A DNA stretch of 64,000 nucleotides from Arthrobacter sp. 260 (GTDB lineage: Bacteria; Actinomycetota; Actinomycetes; Actinomycetales; Micrococcaceae). Location of the stretch: contig NZ_JABFOE010000015.1 in NCBI RefSeq assembly GCF_013116745.1, forward strand, positions 1 to 64,000. Reading direction: 5' to 3'. Shown piece after piece: positions 36,399 to 45,927 of this stretch. The notes beneath the pieces were generated by a model. The model was not told where the DNA came from. It saw nothing but the letters and a program-made list of their open reading frames with translations, and searched no databases. The first letter of the stretch is position 1. Each line of letters begins with the position of its first letter. Position numbers and translations under genes: made by a program.

Positions 36399-37943
36399 AT
36401 GACCACGAGTAACGGGGAACCGGCCACGCCGGAACCGGAGATTGGCCCGGCCGAGATCCAGGCAGTCATCGACAGGATCCTGGCGAAAGACGAAGCAGCG
36501 TCCGCTAAGGCAGCGGGCAACCGCTTCGCCAGTGCCGCGACAGGCCAGGACGATGAACGGTCGTCCTACGACGGCGATCAACAGGACCTCGACGAGCGTC
36601 GCGCACTGCGTCGCGTCGCGGGGCTGTCGACCGAGCTGGAAGACGTCACCGAGGTCGAATACCGGCAGCTCCGTCTGGAGCGTGTCGTGTTGGCTGGGCT
36701 GTGGAGTGAAGGCACCGCCGAGGACGCCGAGAATTCGTTGCGGGAGCTGTCCGCCCTTGCCGCCACTGCCGGCTCCGAGGTGCTCGACGGGATCGTCCAG
36801 CGCCGCCTCAAGCCCGACCCCGGCACCTTCCTTGGCTCGGGCAAGGCCCAGGAGCTCAAGGACATCGTGGTGGCCACCGGGGCCGATACGGTGATCGTTG
36901 ACAGTGAGCTTTCCCCCTCCCAGCGCCGCGGCCTGGAAGACATCGTCAAGGTCAAGGTCATCGACCGGACCGCCCTGATCCTGGATATCTTCGCTCAGCA
37001 CGCCAAGTCCCGCGAGGGCAAGGCCCAGGTGGAACTCGCCCAGCTCGAGTACCTGTTGCCACGGCTGCGAGGCTGGGGCGATTCGATGTCCCGCCAGGCC
37101 GGTGGCCAGGTGGGCGGCGCCGGTGCGGGTATGGGTTCCCGTGGCCCCGGTGAAACGAAGATCGAACTGGACCGCAGGAAGATCCGCACCCGGATGGCGA
37201 AGCTGCGCCGGGAAATCAGCGGCATGAAGCCTGCCCGGGAAACCAAGCGTGCCAACCGCCGTCGGAATGAGATTCCCTCGGTAGCGATCGCCGGCTACAC
37301 GAACGCGGGCAAGTCATCCCTGCTGAACCGCCTGACCGACGCCGGGGTGCTGGTGGAGAACGCACTGTTCGCCACCCTCGATCCCACGGTCCGGAAGGCC
37401 GAGACCGCCGACGGCCTCGGCTATACCCTGGCCGACACGGTCGGGTTCGTCAGGTCGCTGCCCACGCAGCTGGTCGAAGCGTTCCGGTCGACGTTGGAGG
37501 AGATCGCCGACTCGGACCTGATTCTTCACGTGGTGGATGTTTCCCACCCTGACCCGGAGGGCCAGATCGCTGCCGTCCGTGAGGTCCTCGCCGAGGTCGA
37601 CGCCCGCAAGGTCCCCGAGATCATCGTCCTGAACAAGGCCGACGCCGCGGATCCTTTCGTCGTCGAGCGTTTGCGGCAGCGCGAACCGCGGCACGTGGTG
37701 GTCTCCGCCCGCACCGGACAGGGCATCGCCGAGCTGCTGGAAGCCGTCAGCGCTGCCATTCCCCGCCCCAGCGTGAAGCTCACCCTCCTGGTGCCCTACG
37801 AGCGCGGCGACGTCGTCAGCCGACTGCACCAGTCCGATGCCGAGATCCTCAACCTCGAGCATGTCGAGTCGGGGACCCGGCTCGACGTGATGGTGCGCGA
37901 GGGCCTCGCCGCTGACCTGGAGGAATTCCGCCAGCATGCCTGA
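36399..37943 (+). CDS. hflX: Ribosome-associated GTPase HflX
   Basis: A 514-residue GTPase that splits stalled or hibernating 70S ribosomes in other bacteria. The G1 loop GYTNAGKS is at residues 299-306, with the G3 region DTVGFVRSLP and G4 NKAD. The N-terminal glycine-rich linker segment QVGGAGAGMGSRGPGETK is characteristic. The first 75 residues are acidic and poorly conserved. AGGGAG precedes the ATG. It overlaps dinG by 8 bases. Confidence 0.95.
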   Translation: MTTSNGEPATPEPEIGPAEIQAVIDRILAKDEAASAKAAGNRFASAATGQDDERSSYDGDQQDLDERRALRRVAGLSTELEDVTEVEYRQLRLERVVLAGLWSEGTAEDAENSLRELSALAATAGSEVLDGIVQRRLKPDPGTFLGSGKAQELKDIVVATGADTVIVDSELSPSQRRGLEDIVKVKVIDRTALILDIFAQHAKSREGKAQVELAQLEYLLPRLRGWGDSMSRQAGGQVGGAGAGMGSRGPGETKIELDRRKIRTRMAKLRREISGMKPARETKRANRRRNEIPSVAIAGYTNAGKSSLLNRLTDAGVLVENALFATLDPTVRKAETADGLGYTLADTVGFVRSLPTQLVEAFRSTLEEIADSDLILHVVDVSHPDPEGQIAAVREVLAEVDARKVPEIIVLNKADAADPFVVERLRQREPRHVVVSARTGQGIAELLEAVSAAIPRPSVKLTLLVPYERGDVVSRLHQSDAEILNLEHVESGTRLDVMVREGLAADLEEFRQHA

Positions 37944-39954
37944 GAGCGGTACCACTGGGCCGCTGGAACTCCTTGATGCAGCAGTCGAAGCCATGGGTGG
38001 CGAAAACCGCACCGGCCAACATGAGATGACCCAGCGGGTCGCCGAAGCGTTGAGCTCCGGCGACCATCTGCTGGTCCAGGCCGGAACAGGTACCGGCAAA
38101 TCCCTCGCCTATCTCATCCCGCTGATCTCCCACGCCCTGACCCACGACAAACCGGCGATCGTGTCGACGGCGACCCTCGCCCTTCAGGCCCAGATTGTGG
38201 GCCGGGATGTGCCGCGGCTCCTGAAGGCATTGAAGGGCAAACTGCCGCGCCCGGTGGATGTCGTCCTGCTCAAGGGCCGCGGAAACTACGTGTGCAAACA
38301 CAAGACCGGCGGCGGCTTCCCCGAGGAAGGCGCTCCCGACGCGCTCTTCAGCCTCGGCGAGGACACCTCTGCACCCCACCCGGCGGCGGGACCGGCCACA
38401 CCGCTGGGCCGCGAGGTGGTCCGGCTCCGGGAATGGGCCGAGGAAACCGAGACGGGCGACCGCGACGAACTTACCCCCGGCGTCAGCGAGCAGGCCTGGC
38501 GGCAGGTGTCGGTCAGCAGCATGGAGTGTCTCGGCGCCCAGAAATGCCCGGTCGCCGCCGAGTGCTTCAGCGAGCGGGCCCGGGCCAAGGCAGGGGACGC
38601 GGACATCGTCATCACCAACCACGCCATGCTGGCCATCAGCGCGTTCGAAGGGCTGGCCGTCCTGCCCGAGTACGACGTCGTGGTCATCGATGAGGCCCAT
38701 GAACTGCACGACAGGGTCACGGGTGCCGTCTCCGGTCAGCTTTCGACCGGGATGATCTCCGCCGCTGCCTCAGCGGCGCGCCGGCACCTGTCAGTGAGCG
38801 CGGAACCCCTGGACTCAGCGAACCGCTTCTTCGAATCGACTGTCGAGGGCATCCCCTCGGGCCTGATGGCTGCGGGCCTCACCGAGGACCAGGAATCCGC
38901 CATCACGCAGGTCCGCGAGGCCTGCCGTGCGGTGCTCTCCGATGCCAAGGGTGATGGACCGACCCCGGCAGACGGCGGCCGGCAGATGGCCAAATCCCAT
39001 GTGATGGCCGTTTTTGAACTGTGTGAGCGACTGCTCACTGCGACTCCCGCCGGGGAAGTGCTGTGGGCGTCACGGCCCAGCACCTTTTCACCGGGTACCG
39101 GATACTCACAACCCGACGACGCCGCGCCCGCCACGATCAACATCGCGCCACTATCGGTGGCAGGGAAACTGCGGGAGGGCCTGTTCGCTGATCACACCGT
39201 GGTGTTGACCTCGGCGACCCTCGCCATCGGTGCCGAATTCGGACCGGTCGCCGGATCGCTCGGGCTGGTCGGGGCCTCTGCCCCCTCTTGGACGGGTGTC
39301 GACGTCGGCAGCCCGTTCGACTACCCGAAGCAGGGCGTCCTGTACGTGGCCAAGGACCTGCCCAAGCCCGAGCGCGGCACCTCGCCAGCCCAACTCGATG
39401 AGTTGGAAGTGCTTCTCAAAGCCTCCCGCGGTGGGGCGCTCGGGTTGTTCTCCTCCCGCCGCGCCGCCGAGGAGGCCGCCGAGGCATTGCGGCCGCGGGT
39501 CGACTTCGACATTCTGTGCCAGGGTGACTCGTCGATGTCCGCCCTGGTCAAGCAGTTCTCTGATGAGCCGGACACCTGCCTGTTCGGCACGATGTCGTTG
39601 TGGCAGGGGGTGGATGTGCCCGGCAGGTCCTGCCGGCTTGTCACCATCGACCGGATTCCATTTCCGCGGCCCGACGATCCCCTGATGACCGCCCGGACGA
39701 GGGCAGTGGCGAAGGCTGGCGGCAACGGCTTCATGAGTGTCTCCGCGACGCATGCGGCGGTGCGTCTGGCACAGGGTGCCGGACGCCTGATCCGTGCCAC
39801 CGAGGACAAGGGTGTGGTGGCGATCCTGGACTCCAGGCTGGCCAACGCGCGGTACGGCTCGTTCCTGCGTGCCGCCCTACCGCCGTTCTGGTCCACCACC
39901 GACCGCGCGACGGCGGTAGGGGTCCTGGAGCGGCTGGCGGGGGAGCCCCGCTAG
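37936..39954 (+). CDS. dinG: DinG-type ATP-dependent DNA helicase (XPD/Rad3-like)
   Basis: A 672-residue superfamily 2 helicase. Walker A GTGTGKS is at residues 50-56 and the DEAH box at 252-255. Four cysteines (C120, C198, C204, C210) sit between them in the order expected for a 4Fe-4S cluster. The helicase motif VI region includes [14 protein letters not shown]. No LexA box is visible directly upstream. Its stop shares the CTAG tetranucleotide with the lexA stop. Confidence 0.93.
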   Translation: MPESGTTGPLELLDAAVEAMGGENRTGQHEMTQRVAEALSSGDHLLVQAGTGTGKSLAYLIPLISHALTHDKPAIVSTATLALQAQIVGRDVPRLLKALKGKLPRPVDVVLLKGRGNYVCKHKTGGGFPEEGAPDALFSLGEDTSAPHPAAGPATPLGREVVRLREWAEETETGDRDELTPGVSEQAWRQVSVSSMECLGAQKCPVAAECFSERARAKAGDADIVITNHAMLAISAFEGLAVLPEYDVVVIDEAHELHDRVTGAVSGQLSTGMISAAASAARRHLSVSAEPLDSANRFFESTVEGIPSGLMAAGLTEDQESAITQVREACRAVLSDAKGDGPTPADGGRQMAKSHVMAVFELCERLLTATPAGEVLWASRPSTFSPGTGYSQPDDAAPATINIAPLSVAGKLREGLFADHTVVLTSATLAIGAEFGPVAGSLGLVGASAPSWTGVDVGSPFDYPKQGVLYVAKDLPKPERGTSPAQLDELEVLLKASRGGALGLFSSRRAAEEAAEALRPRVDFDILCQGDSSMSALVKQFSDEPDTCLFGTMSLWQGVDVPGRSCRLVTIDRIPFPRPDDPLMTARTRAVAKAGGNGFMSVSATHAAVRLAQGAGRLIRATEDKGVVAILDSRLANARYGSFLRAALPPFWSTTDRATAVGVLERLAGEPR

Positions 39955-40709
39955 AGAGCGCGCATCACCGAGACGACCTTGCCCATGATGGTGGCCTGGT
40001 CGCCGAGAATCGGCTCGTACTGGGTGTTCTGTGGCAGCAGCCAGGTGTGGCCGTCGCGCTGGCGGAAGGTCTTCACCGTCGCCTCGTCATCGAGGAGCGC
40101 CGCCACGATGTCACCGTTCTGGGCCTCCTGCTGCCGACGGACCACCACCCAGTCTCCGTCGCAGATCGCAGCGTCGATCATCGAGTCCCCGTAGACGCGA
40201 AGCATGAACAGATCGCCGTGACCTACGAGCTGGCGCGGCAGCGGCATGACGTCCTCGACCATCTGGTCCGCGAGGACGGGTCCGCCAGCGGCAATCCGGC
40301 CGACCATTGGAACCATCGCAGCGTCGATGGCACCACGGATCTCGGTCGGTGCTCCCGCTGCGGTTCCCTCGGCCGCACCCGACTGGTCGTGGTCAAGGGT
40401 AAGGGGCAGCAGGATCTCCATCGCGCGAGGTCGCTTCGGATCACGCCGCAGGTACCCCATCCGCTCCAGCTGCGAGAGCTGGTGGGTGACGCTCGACAGG
40501 CTCGCGAGCCCCACCGTGTCTCCAATCTCGCGCATGGACGGGGGATAGCCGTTGGTGCCGATTGCCCGCTGGATGGTCTCCAGGATTTTCTTCTGGCGGG
40601 CGGTCATCCCCTTGGGCACCTGGCGCCCGCGAGGGCGGCCACGGGTGGGGAGGGCCGTGGGAACCCGGTCGGAAGTCTGTTCATCCAGTGGTCCGTCGGA
40701 CTCTTTCAC
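39951..40709 (-). CDS. lexA: SOS repressor LexA
   Basis: A 252-residue repressor with an N-terminal winged helix ([20 protein letters not shown]) and a C-terminal S24 peptidase domain. The cleavage site is A141-G142 in GRIAAGGPV, the nucleophile is S176 in YGDSMIDAA, and the general base is K213 in ATVKTF. A 33-residue polar N-terminal extension precedes the HTH domain. The GTG start at 40709 has GAAGGGA upstream. Confidence 0.97.
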   Translation of the reverse strand: MKESDGPLDEQTSDRVPTALPTRGRPRGRQVPKGMTARQKKILETIQRAIGTNGYPPSMREIGDTVGLASLSSVTHQLSQLERMGYLRRDPKRPRAMEILLPLTLDHDQSGAAEGTAAGAPTEIRGAIDAAMVPMVGRIAAGGPVLADQMVEDVMPLPRQLVGHGDLFMLRVYGDSMIDAAICDGDWVVVRRQQEAQNGDIVAALLDDEATVKTFRQRDGHTWLLPQNTQYEPILGDQATIMGKVVSVMRAL

Positions 40710-40864
40710 GGTCGCTGTCCCTTCGATAAGAATCCAGGTGACCCGGCGGATCCTGAGGTTTTCAGGGGCCGAGCTTATTTTGTCAGTGGCGGATGATGTG
40801 CTGATTTCTGCTGGAACCTAACCATCTTCCTTGCCCTAACGCTATGGGAGTTAGGACACGTTTT

Positions 40865-40878
40865 CAAACATTTGTTCG
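40865..40878. promoter_or_regulatory. LexA-type SOS box, lexA side
   Basis: CAAACATTTGTTCG matches CGAACNNNNGTTCG except at one base. It lies about 155 bases before the lexA start, inside a 349-base gap with no gene. LexA autorepression is the expected role. Confidence 0.75.
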
Positions 40879-40932
40879 ATCGTGTCTCGACAAAGTTCGT
40901 CAATGAGTGCTAAAAATAAACAAGCAGTAATT

Positions 40933-40946
40933 CGAAGATAAGTTCG
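40933..40946. promoter_or_regulatory. LexA-type SOS box, LysM side
   Basis: CGAAGATAAGTTCG matches the box except at one base. It lies about 112 bases before the LysM gene and 55 bases from the other box. Further CGAAC half-sites follow at 40945 and 40975. Confidence 0.7.
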
Positions 40947-41058
40947 AACAAAACGGTTCACCCGGTTTTACAGTCGAACAAGATCCCCGGCCCCAGTGGC
41001 CGGGCCCGGCCCAGCGCCGGAATCGAATGGACTGATTCGAGTACAGAGAGGTGTATCC

Positions 41059-41418
41059 ATGTCTGTCATCACCACACACCAAGATTCCCCCGCCCGAGAC
41101 ACCAGCTCCACCAAACTGCGGCTCACGCGCCGCGGCAGGCTTCTGCTGGTCGGTCTGCCAATCGTGCTGCTGGCATCAGCCGCCCTCATGTTGTCTGGCT
41201 TCTTCAACTCCCCGGCAAAGGCCTCCAGCGAGCACGGTGATCTCACCCAGACCGTCAGCGTGAGCGTAGCCTCGGGCGAAACCATCTGGCACCTGGCCAC
41301 CGAGTTTGCTCCGGAGCGTGACCCGCGCGATGTCGTGGCGGAGATTGTCGAATTGAACAGCCTCAGCACCTCGGTGCTGCAGGCGGGACAGCAGCTGGAC
41401 ATCCCGTCCGGACGGTAG
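41059..41418 (+). CDS. LysM domain membrane protein, probable SOS cell-division suppressor
   Basis: A 119-residue protein: a basic N-terminus, one transmembrane helix (about residues 28-47), then an extracytoplasmic LysM domain (SGETIWHLATEFAPERD ... VLQAGQQLDIP). The arrangement matches mycobacterial Rv2719c, an SOS-induced LysM protein divergent from lexA, and by position DivS of corynebacteria. The adjacent LexA box supports SOS control. It lacks an obvious hydrolase domain, so peptidoglycan binding and division inhibition are inferred. Confidence 0.88.
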   Translation: MSVITTHQDSPARDTSSTKLRLTRRGRLLLVGLPIVLLASAALMLSGFFNSPAKASSEHGDLTQTVSVSVASGETIWHLATEFAPERDPRDVVAEIVELNSLSTSVLQAGQQLDIPSGR

Positions 41419-41426
41419 CCGGCACC

Positions 41427-41442
41427 GCCTCCCGCGGGAGGC
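41427..41442. terminator. Short palindrome after the LysM gene
   Basis: A perfect 16-bp palindrome GCCTCCCGCGGGAGGC nine bases past the stop codon; probably a weak terminator hairpin. The rest of the 199-base gap to hisC holds nothing else I can name. Confidence 0.5.
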
Positions 41443-41605
41443 AACTTCAAGGGCAGCTCAAAGGGCAATTCACTGCCGGCACTTCAACGTGGCCAACCCG
41501 GTCCGCCAGCTTTCGGCCGCCGGTCCGGTGCGCGAGCGATTGTCCCGCCGGCCGGCCAGCGTGAAGTTGCTGGTCGGCCGATTCTGTACTGGAGGGGTCC
41601 GCGCT

Positions 41606-41611
41606 TAACCT
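41606..41611 (+). promoter_or_regulatory. -10 box of hisC (leaderless pattern)
   Basis: TAACCT ends six bases before the hisC GTG at 41618. Confidence 0.5.
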
Positions 41612-41617
41612 TGAGAG

Positions 41618-42727
41618 GTGAGCGAACAGTTTGAGCGGTTGAGCCGATTGCCCCTACGCGACGATCTCCGGGGGAAGCACCCGTATGGTGCCCCCCAGTT
41701 GGACGTCCCAATCCTTCTGAACGTCAACGAAAACACCTACGGTGTCCCGGACGAGGTGCGTCAGGCAATCATCGCTGCTATCAGCGACGAAGTCGGCGGC
41801 CTGAACCGGTACCCGGACCGAGAGTTCACCGAGCTCCGCACCAACCTTGCCCAGTACCTTGGTCACGGACTGACTCCGGAGAACCTCTGGGCGGCGAACG
41901 GGTCCAACGAGGTGCTGCAGCACCTCCTGCAGGCGTTCGGTGGACCGGGCCGGTCCGCTATCGGCTTCCCGCCGACCTACTCCATGTATCCCCTCCTTGC
42001 CAGCAGCACCGGCACCCGTTATATCGCCGGGGACGGAAACGGTCAGTTCGATCTCAGTGCCGGGGACGCCGCCCGCCAGGTACGGGAGTCCAGGGCAAAC
42101 ATCGTCTTCCTTTGTTCCCCGAACAATCCCACTGGTTCCGCCCTCGGGCTGGACGTGGTCGAAGCCGTCTATGAGGCCAGCCAGGACGCCCAGGCGATCG
42201 TGATCGTTGATGAAGCCTACGCAGAGTTTGCCCACACCGGCACGGCCAGCGCCCTTACCCTGCTCGAGGGCCGCGAGCGGCTGGTGGTGTCCCGGACCAT
42301 GAGCAAGGCCTTCGCAATGGCCGGAACCCGTCTCGGCTATCTGGCGTCCGCACCCGAGGTGGCCGATGCGCTGCGGCTGGTTCGCCTGCCGTATCACCTC
42401 TCGGCAGTGACCCAGGCGACCGCCAACGCCGCCCTCACCCACTCCGGGAAGCTGCTTGCCAATGTGGAGAACATCAAGGCGCAGCGGGACCGGATTGTCG
42501 ACAGTCTGCGGGGGATGGGGCTGACACCGGTCGCCTCTGACGCCAACTTTGTGCTCTTCGGGGGACTCGAGGATCCACAACGTATCTGGCAGGGGCTGCT
42601 TGAGGCTGGCGTCCTGATCCGTGATGTCGGTATCCCTGGGCACCTGCGGGTTACGGCCGGTACCGAGACGGAAACCACAGTGTTCCTTGACGCCCTGGAG
42701 GCACTGCTGGGCGAGACCGTCTCCTAG
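41618..42727 (+). CDS. hisC: Histidinol-phosphate aminotransferase
   Basis: A 369-residue PLP enzyme of histidine synthesis. The PLP lysine is K230 in TMSKAFAMAGTRLGYL, and FLCSPNNPTGS and IVDEAYAEF are the other cofactor motifs. The N-terminal LNVNENTYGVP is typical of HisC. It heads the his cluster, although hisB has a separate 126-base leader. Confidence 0.95.
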   Translation: MSEQFERLSRLPLRDDLRGKHPYGAPQLDVPILLNVNENTYGVPDEVRQAIIAAISDEVGGLNRYPDREFTELRTNLAQYLGHGLTPENLWAANGSNEVLQHLLQAFGGPGRSAIGFPPTYSMYPLLASSTGTRYIAGDGNGQFDLSAGDAARQVRESRANIVFLCSPNNPTGSALGLDVVEAVYEASQDAQAIVIVDEAYAEFAHTGTASALTLLEGRERLVVSRTMSKAFAMAGTRLGYLASAPEVADALRLVRLPYHLSAVTQATANAALTHSGKLLANVENIKAQRDRIVDSLRGMGLTPVASDANFVLFGGLEDPQRIWQGLLEAGVLIRDVGIPGHLRVTAGTETETTVFLDALEALLGETVS

Positions 42728-42853
42728 ACTGGTAGGTAGAACCGTGCCCAGCGACGCCGTGCGCTGTCGGCACGAACAACCGCACTGCCCGTTACCCATC
42801 CGCTATGACTAAGCGGACCCAACCAAGCGAACCCAACCAACCGAAGGACAGCC

Positions 42854-43471
42854 ATGAGCGTGGAAACCACCGTCGGACGCACTGCGAGCCGGGAGCGGGC
42901 CACCAGTGAATCATCGGTCTTCGTCGAAGTGGATCTGGACGGAACCGGCCGCGCGGAGATCAGCACCTCGGTGCCGTTCTACGACCACATGCTGACCGCG
43001 CTGGCGAAGCACTCACTGATTGACCTCACAGTCCGCGCCACTGGGGACACCCACATTGACGTGCACCACACCGTCGAGGACGTAGCCATCACCCTCGGCG
43101 AAGTCCTCCGGGAGGCTCTGGGCACCAAGGCCGGGATCCGCAGGTTCGGCGAAGCCACGGTACCCCTTGATGAGGCGTTGGCAAACGCGGTCGTCGACAT
43201 TTCAGGCAGGCCCTACCTGGTGCACACCGGCGAACCCGCAGGCCAGGAGTACCACCTGATCGGCGGACACTTCACCGGCTCGCTGACCCGCCACGTCTTC
43301 GAGGCCATCACCCTGCACGCCCAAATCTGCCTGCACATGACAGTCCTCGGCGGTCGGGATCCGCACCACATCGTGGAGGCCCAGTTCAAAGCCTTTGCCC
43401 GTGCCCTCAGGGCTGCTGTGGAGCCTGATCCACGGGTGGAGGGCATCCCGTCCACCAAGGGGGCGCTATGA
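42854..43471 (+). CDS. hisB: Imidazoleglycerol-phosphate dehydratase
   Basis: A 205-residue stand-alone dehydratase, without the phosphatase domain found in enterobacterial HisB. The metal-binding histidine motifs are DVHHTVED and [13 protein letters not shown] with [19 protein letters not shown] site precedes the ATG. It overlaps hisH by 4 bases. Confidence 0.96.
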   Translation: MSVETTVGRTASRERATSESSVFVEVDLDGTGRAEISTSVPFYDHMLTALAKHSLIDLTVRATGDTHIDVHHTVEDVAITLGEVLREALGTKAGIRRFGEATVPLDEALANAVVDISGRPYLVHTGEPAGQEYHLIGGHFTGSLTRHVFEAITLHAQICLHMTVLGGRDPHHIVEAQFKAFARALRAAVEPDPRVEGIPSTKGAL

Positions 43472-44106
43472 GTGCCCCACGGGTCACGGTCCTTGACTAC
43501 GGGTCCGGTAACATCCGGTCGGCGGTCCGCGCTCTGGAGCACGTCGGGGCCGAGGTTACCCTAAGTGCCAAGTCTGACGATGTCCTCAACGCCGACGGGC
43601 TGGTCGTCCCCGGTGTCGGTGCCTTCGCCACGGTGATGAAGGGGCTTAAGGACGTCGACGCCCTCCGCATGATCGGCCGACGCGTCGCTGGCGGCCGCCC
43701 GGTCCTGGGCATCTGCGTCGGACTGCAGATCCTCTTTGATGAGGGCGTTGAACACGGTGTCCGCTCCGCAGGAATGGGTGAATGGCCCGGAACTGTCGAA
43801 CGGCTCCAGGCCGACGTTGTCCCCCACATGGGCTGGAACACCGTCAAGGCGCCCGCAGGGTCCCGGCTCTTTGACGGGATCGACGACGAACGGTTCTACT
43901 TCGTGCACTCCTACGGGGTGCAGCAGTGGAACTTCGACGTCACCCAGCCTGCCATGAAGCCGCCGCTGGTGACCTGGGCGGACCATGGCGGCCCGTTCAT
44001 CGCGGCCGTCGAAAACGGTCCGCTGAGCGCCACCCAGTTCCACCCCGAAAAATCCGGCGACGCCGGGGCTGCCCTGCTGTCGAACTGGACCGCGGGGCTG
44101 CGCTAG
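43468..44106 (+). CDS. hisH: Imidazole glycerol phosphate synthase glutaminase subunit HisH
   Basis: A 212-residue class I glutamine amidotransferase that feeds ammonia to HisF. The nucleophile is C83 in [10 protein letters not shown], with H192 and E194 in QFHPEKSG completing the triad. hisF is not in this window. Confidence 0.95.
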   Translation: MSAPRVTVLDYGSGNIRSAVRALEHVGAEVTLSAKSDDVLNADGLVVPGVGAFATVMKGLKDVDALRMIGRRVAGGRPVLGICVGLQILFDEGVEHGVRSAGMGEWPGTVERLQADVVPHMGWNTVKAPAGSRLFDGIDDERFYFVHSYGVQQWNFDVTQPAMKPPLVTWADHGGPFIAAVENGPLSATQFHPEKSGDAGAALLSNWTAGLR

Positions 44107-44108
44107 CC

Positions 44109-44267
44109 ATGTGGAGCATAGTGCTGATGGGACTGGCCGGCCTGCTGATCGGTGGGGCCATCTCCTTCCGGCGGCAGGAACTGCCCAAGTTTTTGATCAT
44201 CAGCTTTTGGGTCCTCGCAGGGATGGCCCTGCTCGGCGCCTACCTGCTGACCTTGACCGACACCTGA
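44109..44267 (+). CDS. 52-residue two-helix membrane protein in the his operon
   Basis: A short protein with two transmembrane helices (about residues 3-20 and 28-48) and a basic cytoplasmic turn (FRRQELPK). It starts two bases after the hisH stop and sits before hisA. Not recognised. Its tight position implies it is translated with the operon. Confidence 0.65.
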   Translation: MWSIVLMGLAGLLIGGAISFRRQELPKFLIISFWVLAGMALLGAYLLTLTDT

Positions 44268-44309
44268 TCTTCCAGACATCCGACAGCTACGAAAGAGTCT
44301 AAACACCTG

Positions 44310-45068
44310 ATGAGCCCCTTTACCGAATCACCCATCCTTGAGCTCCTCCCGGCCGTCGACGTGGTCGATGGTCAAGCCGTCCGTCTGGTGCAGGGCGAGG
44401 CAGGCAGCGAAACCGGCTACGGCGACGCCCTCGAAGCAGCGCTCGCCTGGCAGAACGATGGCGCGGAGTGGGTCCACCTGGTGGACCTGGATGCCGCGTT
44501 TGGCCGGGGATCCAACAGGGACCTGCTGAGCCGCGTGGTCAACCAGCTCGATATCAAGGTGGAGCTCTCCGGTGGTATCAGGGATGACGCCAGCCTCGAT
44601 GCGGCACTTGAGCTCGGTGCACACCGGGTGAACCTCGGCACCGCAGCGCTTGAAGACCCGGCATGGACCGCCTCCGCCATCGCCCGCTACGGCGACAAGA
44701 TCGCCGTCGGCCTGGACGTGCGCGGCACCACCCTCGCAGCCCGCGGCTGGACCCAGGAGGGCGGGGACCTGTGGGAGGTGTTGCAGCGCCTCGAAGACGC
44801 CGGCTGCTCCAGGTATGTCGTCACCGATGTCACCAAGGATGGAACACTCCGCGGACCGAACCTTGAACTCCTTCAGCAGGTGCTGGAACGCACCTCGCAG
44901 CCGGTCGTGGCCTCCGGCGGCATCTCCAGCCTGGAAGACCTCGCCGCGCTGCGCCAACTGGTCCCGCAGGGACTGGAAGGAGCGATTGTCGGCAAGGCAC
45001 TCTACGCGGGGGCATTCACCCTGCCGCAGGCGCTCGACATTGCCGGCCACCCGGCGCCGCGCGTGTGA
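44310..45068 (+). CDS. hisA: Phosphoribosyl isomerase A (HisA/PriA)
   Basis: A 252-residue TIM barrel isomerising ProFAR in histidine synthesis. The paired catalytic aspartates are D17 ([15 protein letters not shown]) and D173 ([13 protein letters not shown]). In actinobacteria this enzyme is usually the bifunctional PriA, which also replaces TrpF in tryptophan synthesis. That would need checking against the rest of the genome. It overlaps the next gene (GTGA). Confidence 0.93.
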   Translation: MSPFTESPILELLPAVDVVDGQAVRLVQGEAGSETGYGDALEAALAWQNDGAEWVHLVDLDAAFGRGSNRDLLSRVVNQLDIKVELSGGIRDDASLDAALELGAHRVNLGTAALEDPAWTASAIARYGDKIAVGLDVRGTTLAARGWTQEGGDLWEVLQRLEDAGCSRYVVTDVTKDGTLRGPNLELLQQVLERTSQPVVASGGISSLEDLAALRQLVPQGLEGAIVGKALYAGAFTLPQALDIAGHPAPRV

Positions 45069-45901
45069 GCGAACGGCACCTCCCAGCGCACATTGCCGCG
45101 GCCCTCGCCGGCAATACCGTCGACTCTGCCGGGCAGGCCTGGGAAGGCCGTGATCTGAGCGGTGACGGGAACCCGCTGCACAACTTCGACGACGACGACG
45201 GCGCCGCCCCACCCGCCTACGCTGCAGCACTCAACCGGCTGTTGACCGGAGACGGTGACGAGGCGGCGGTGCTCGCAGCGCTGGCCGGAGTCCGTGTCTT
45301 CGTCCCCGTGGTCGCCCAACTGGCGGACGAGGGAGGCCACGCACATGCTGGGGACAAGGAAGCCGACATGGCCCTCGTGACCCTCAAGGCACCCGATGGC
45401 CGAACTGCACTGCCTGTGTTCAGCTCCACCGCTGCGCTCACCGCATGGCACCCGGAGGCGAGGCCCGTGGCGGTCTATGCACCCCGTGCAGCCCTCTCGG
45501 CGGTGGCTGACAACTCGGAGTTGCTGGTCATTGATCCCGGGTCGCATTTTACTTTCGTGGTCCGTCGGCCCGCCGTCTGGGCTCTGGCCCAACAGGTCCC
45601 CTGGATACCCGCCTACAGTGACCCGCGGATCGCCGAACTGGTCGCCCTGGCCACCGGCGAGGAACCTGCCGTCCTGCGGGTGGCCGTCGGACCCGGCAGC
45701 GGGGTCCCAGCCCGCGCGGCAGACGGTACACTGGCATCCGGCGGCGGCCCCGGGCCCGAGGTGCGACTACAGATCACCCTCCGTGACGGACTGGCCGAAG
45801 ACGCCGTCCGCACAGTGGTCCAGCGGCTTCAGGACAACCTGCGCGGCAATACAGAATTTGTGGAACGGGTCGACTCCCTTGAGGTGATGCTGACCCGCTG
45901 A
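45065..45901 (+). CDS. SseB family protein
   Basis: A 278-residue protein starting at a GTG that overlaps the hisA stop. The SseB N-terminal-type domain is at about residues 70-185, with [27 protein letters not shown] and LVIDPGS. A second C-terminal region from about 195 is less conserved. SseB proteins lack a settled function. It is commonly located after hisA in Micrococcaceae. Confidence 0.85.
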   Translation: MSERHLPAHIAAALAGNTVDSAGQAWEGRDLSGDGNPLHNFDDDDGAAPPAYAAALNRLLTGDGDEAAVLAALAGVRVFVPVVAQLADEGGHAHAGDKEADMALVTLKAPDGRTALPVFSSTAALTAWHPEARPVAVYAPRAALSAVADNSELLVIDPGSHFTFVVRRPAVWALAQQVPWIPAYSDPRIAELVALATGEEPAVLRVAVGPGSGVPARAADGTLASGGGPGPEVRLQITLRDGLAEDAVRTVVQRLQDNLRGNTEFVERVDSLEVMLTR

Positions 45902-45927
45902 GAACGTGCGGGCGGACCCGCAGAAGA

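Noticed and set aside
41463..41580. Imperfect inverted repeat (CACTTCAACG ... CGTGAAGTTG) before hisC
   Set aside because: Arms have several mismatches and a large loop; not better than expected by chance.
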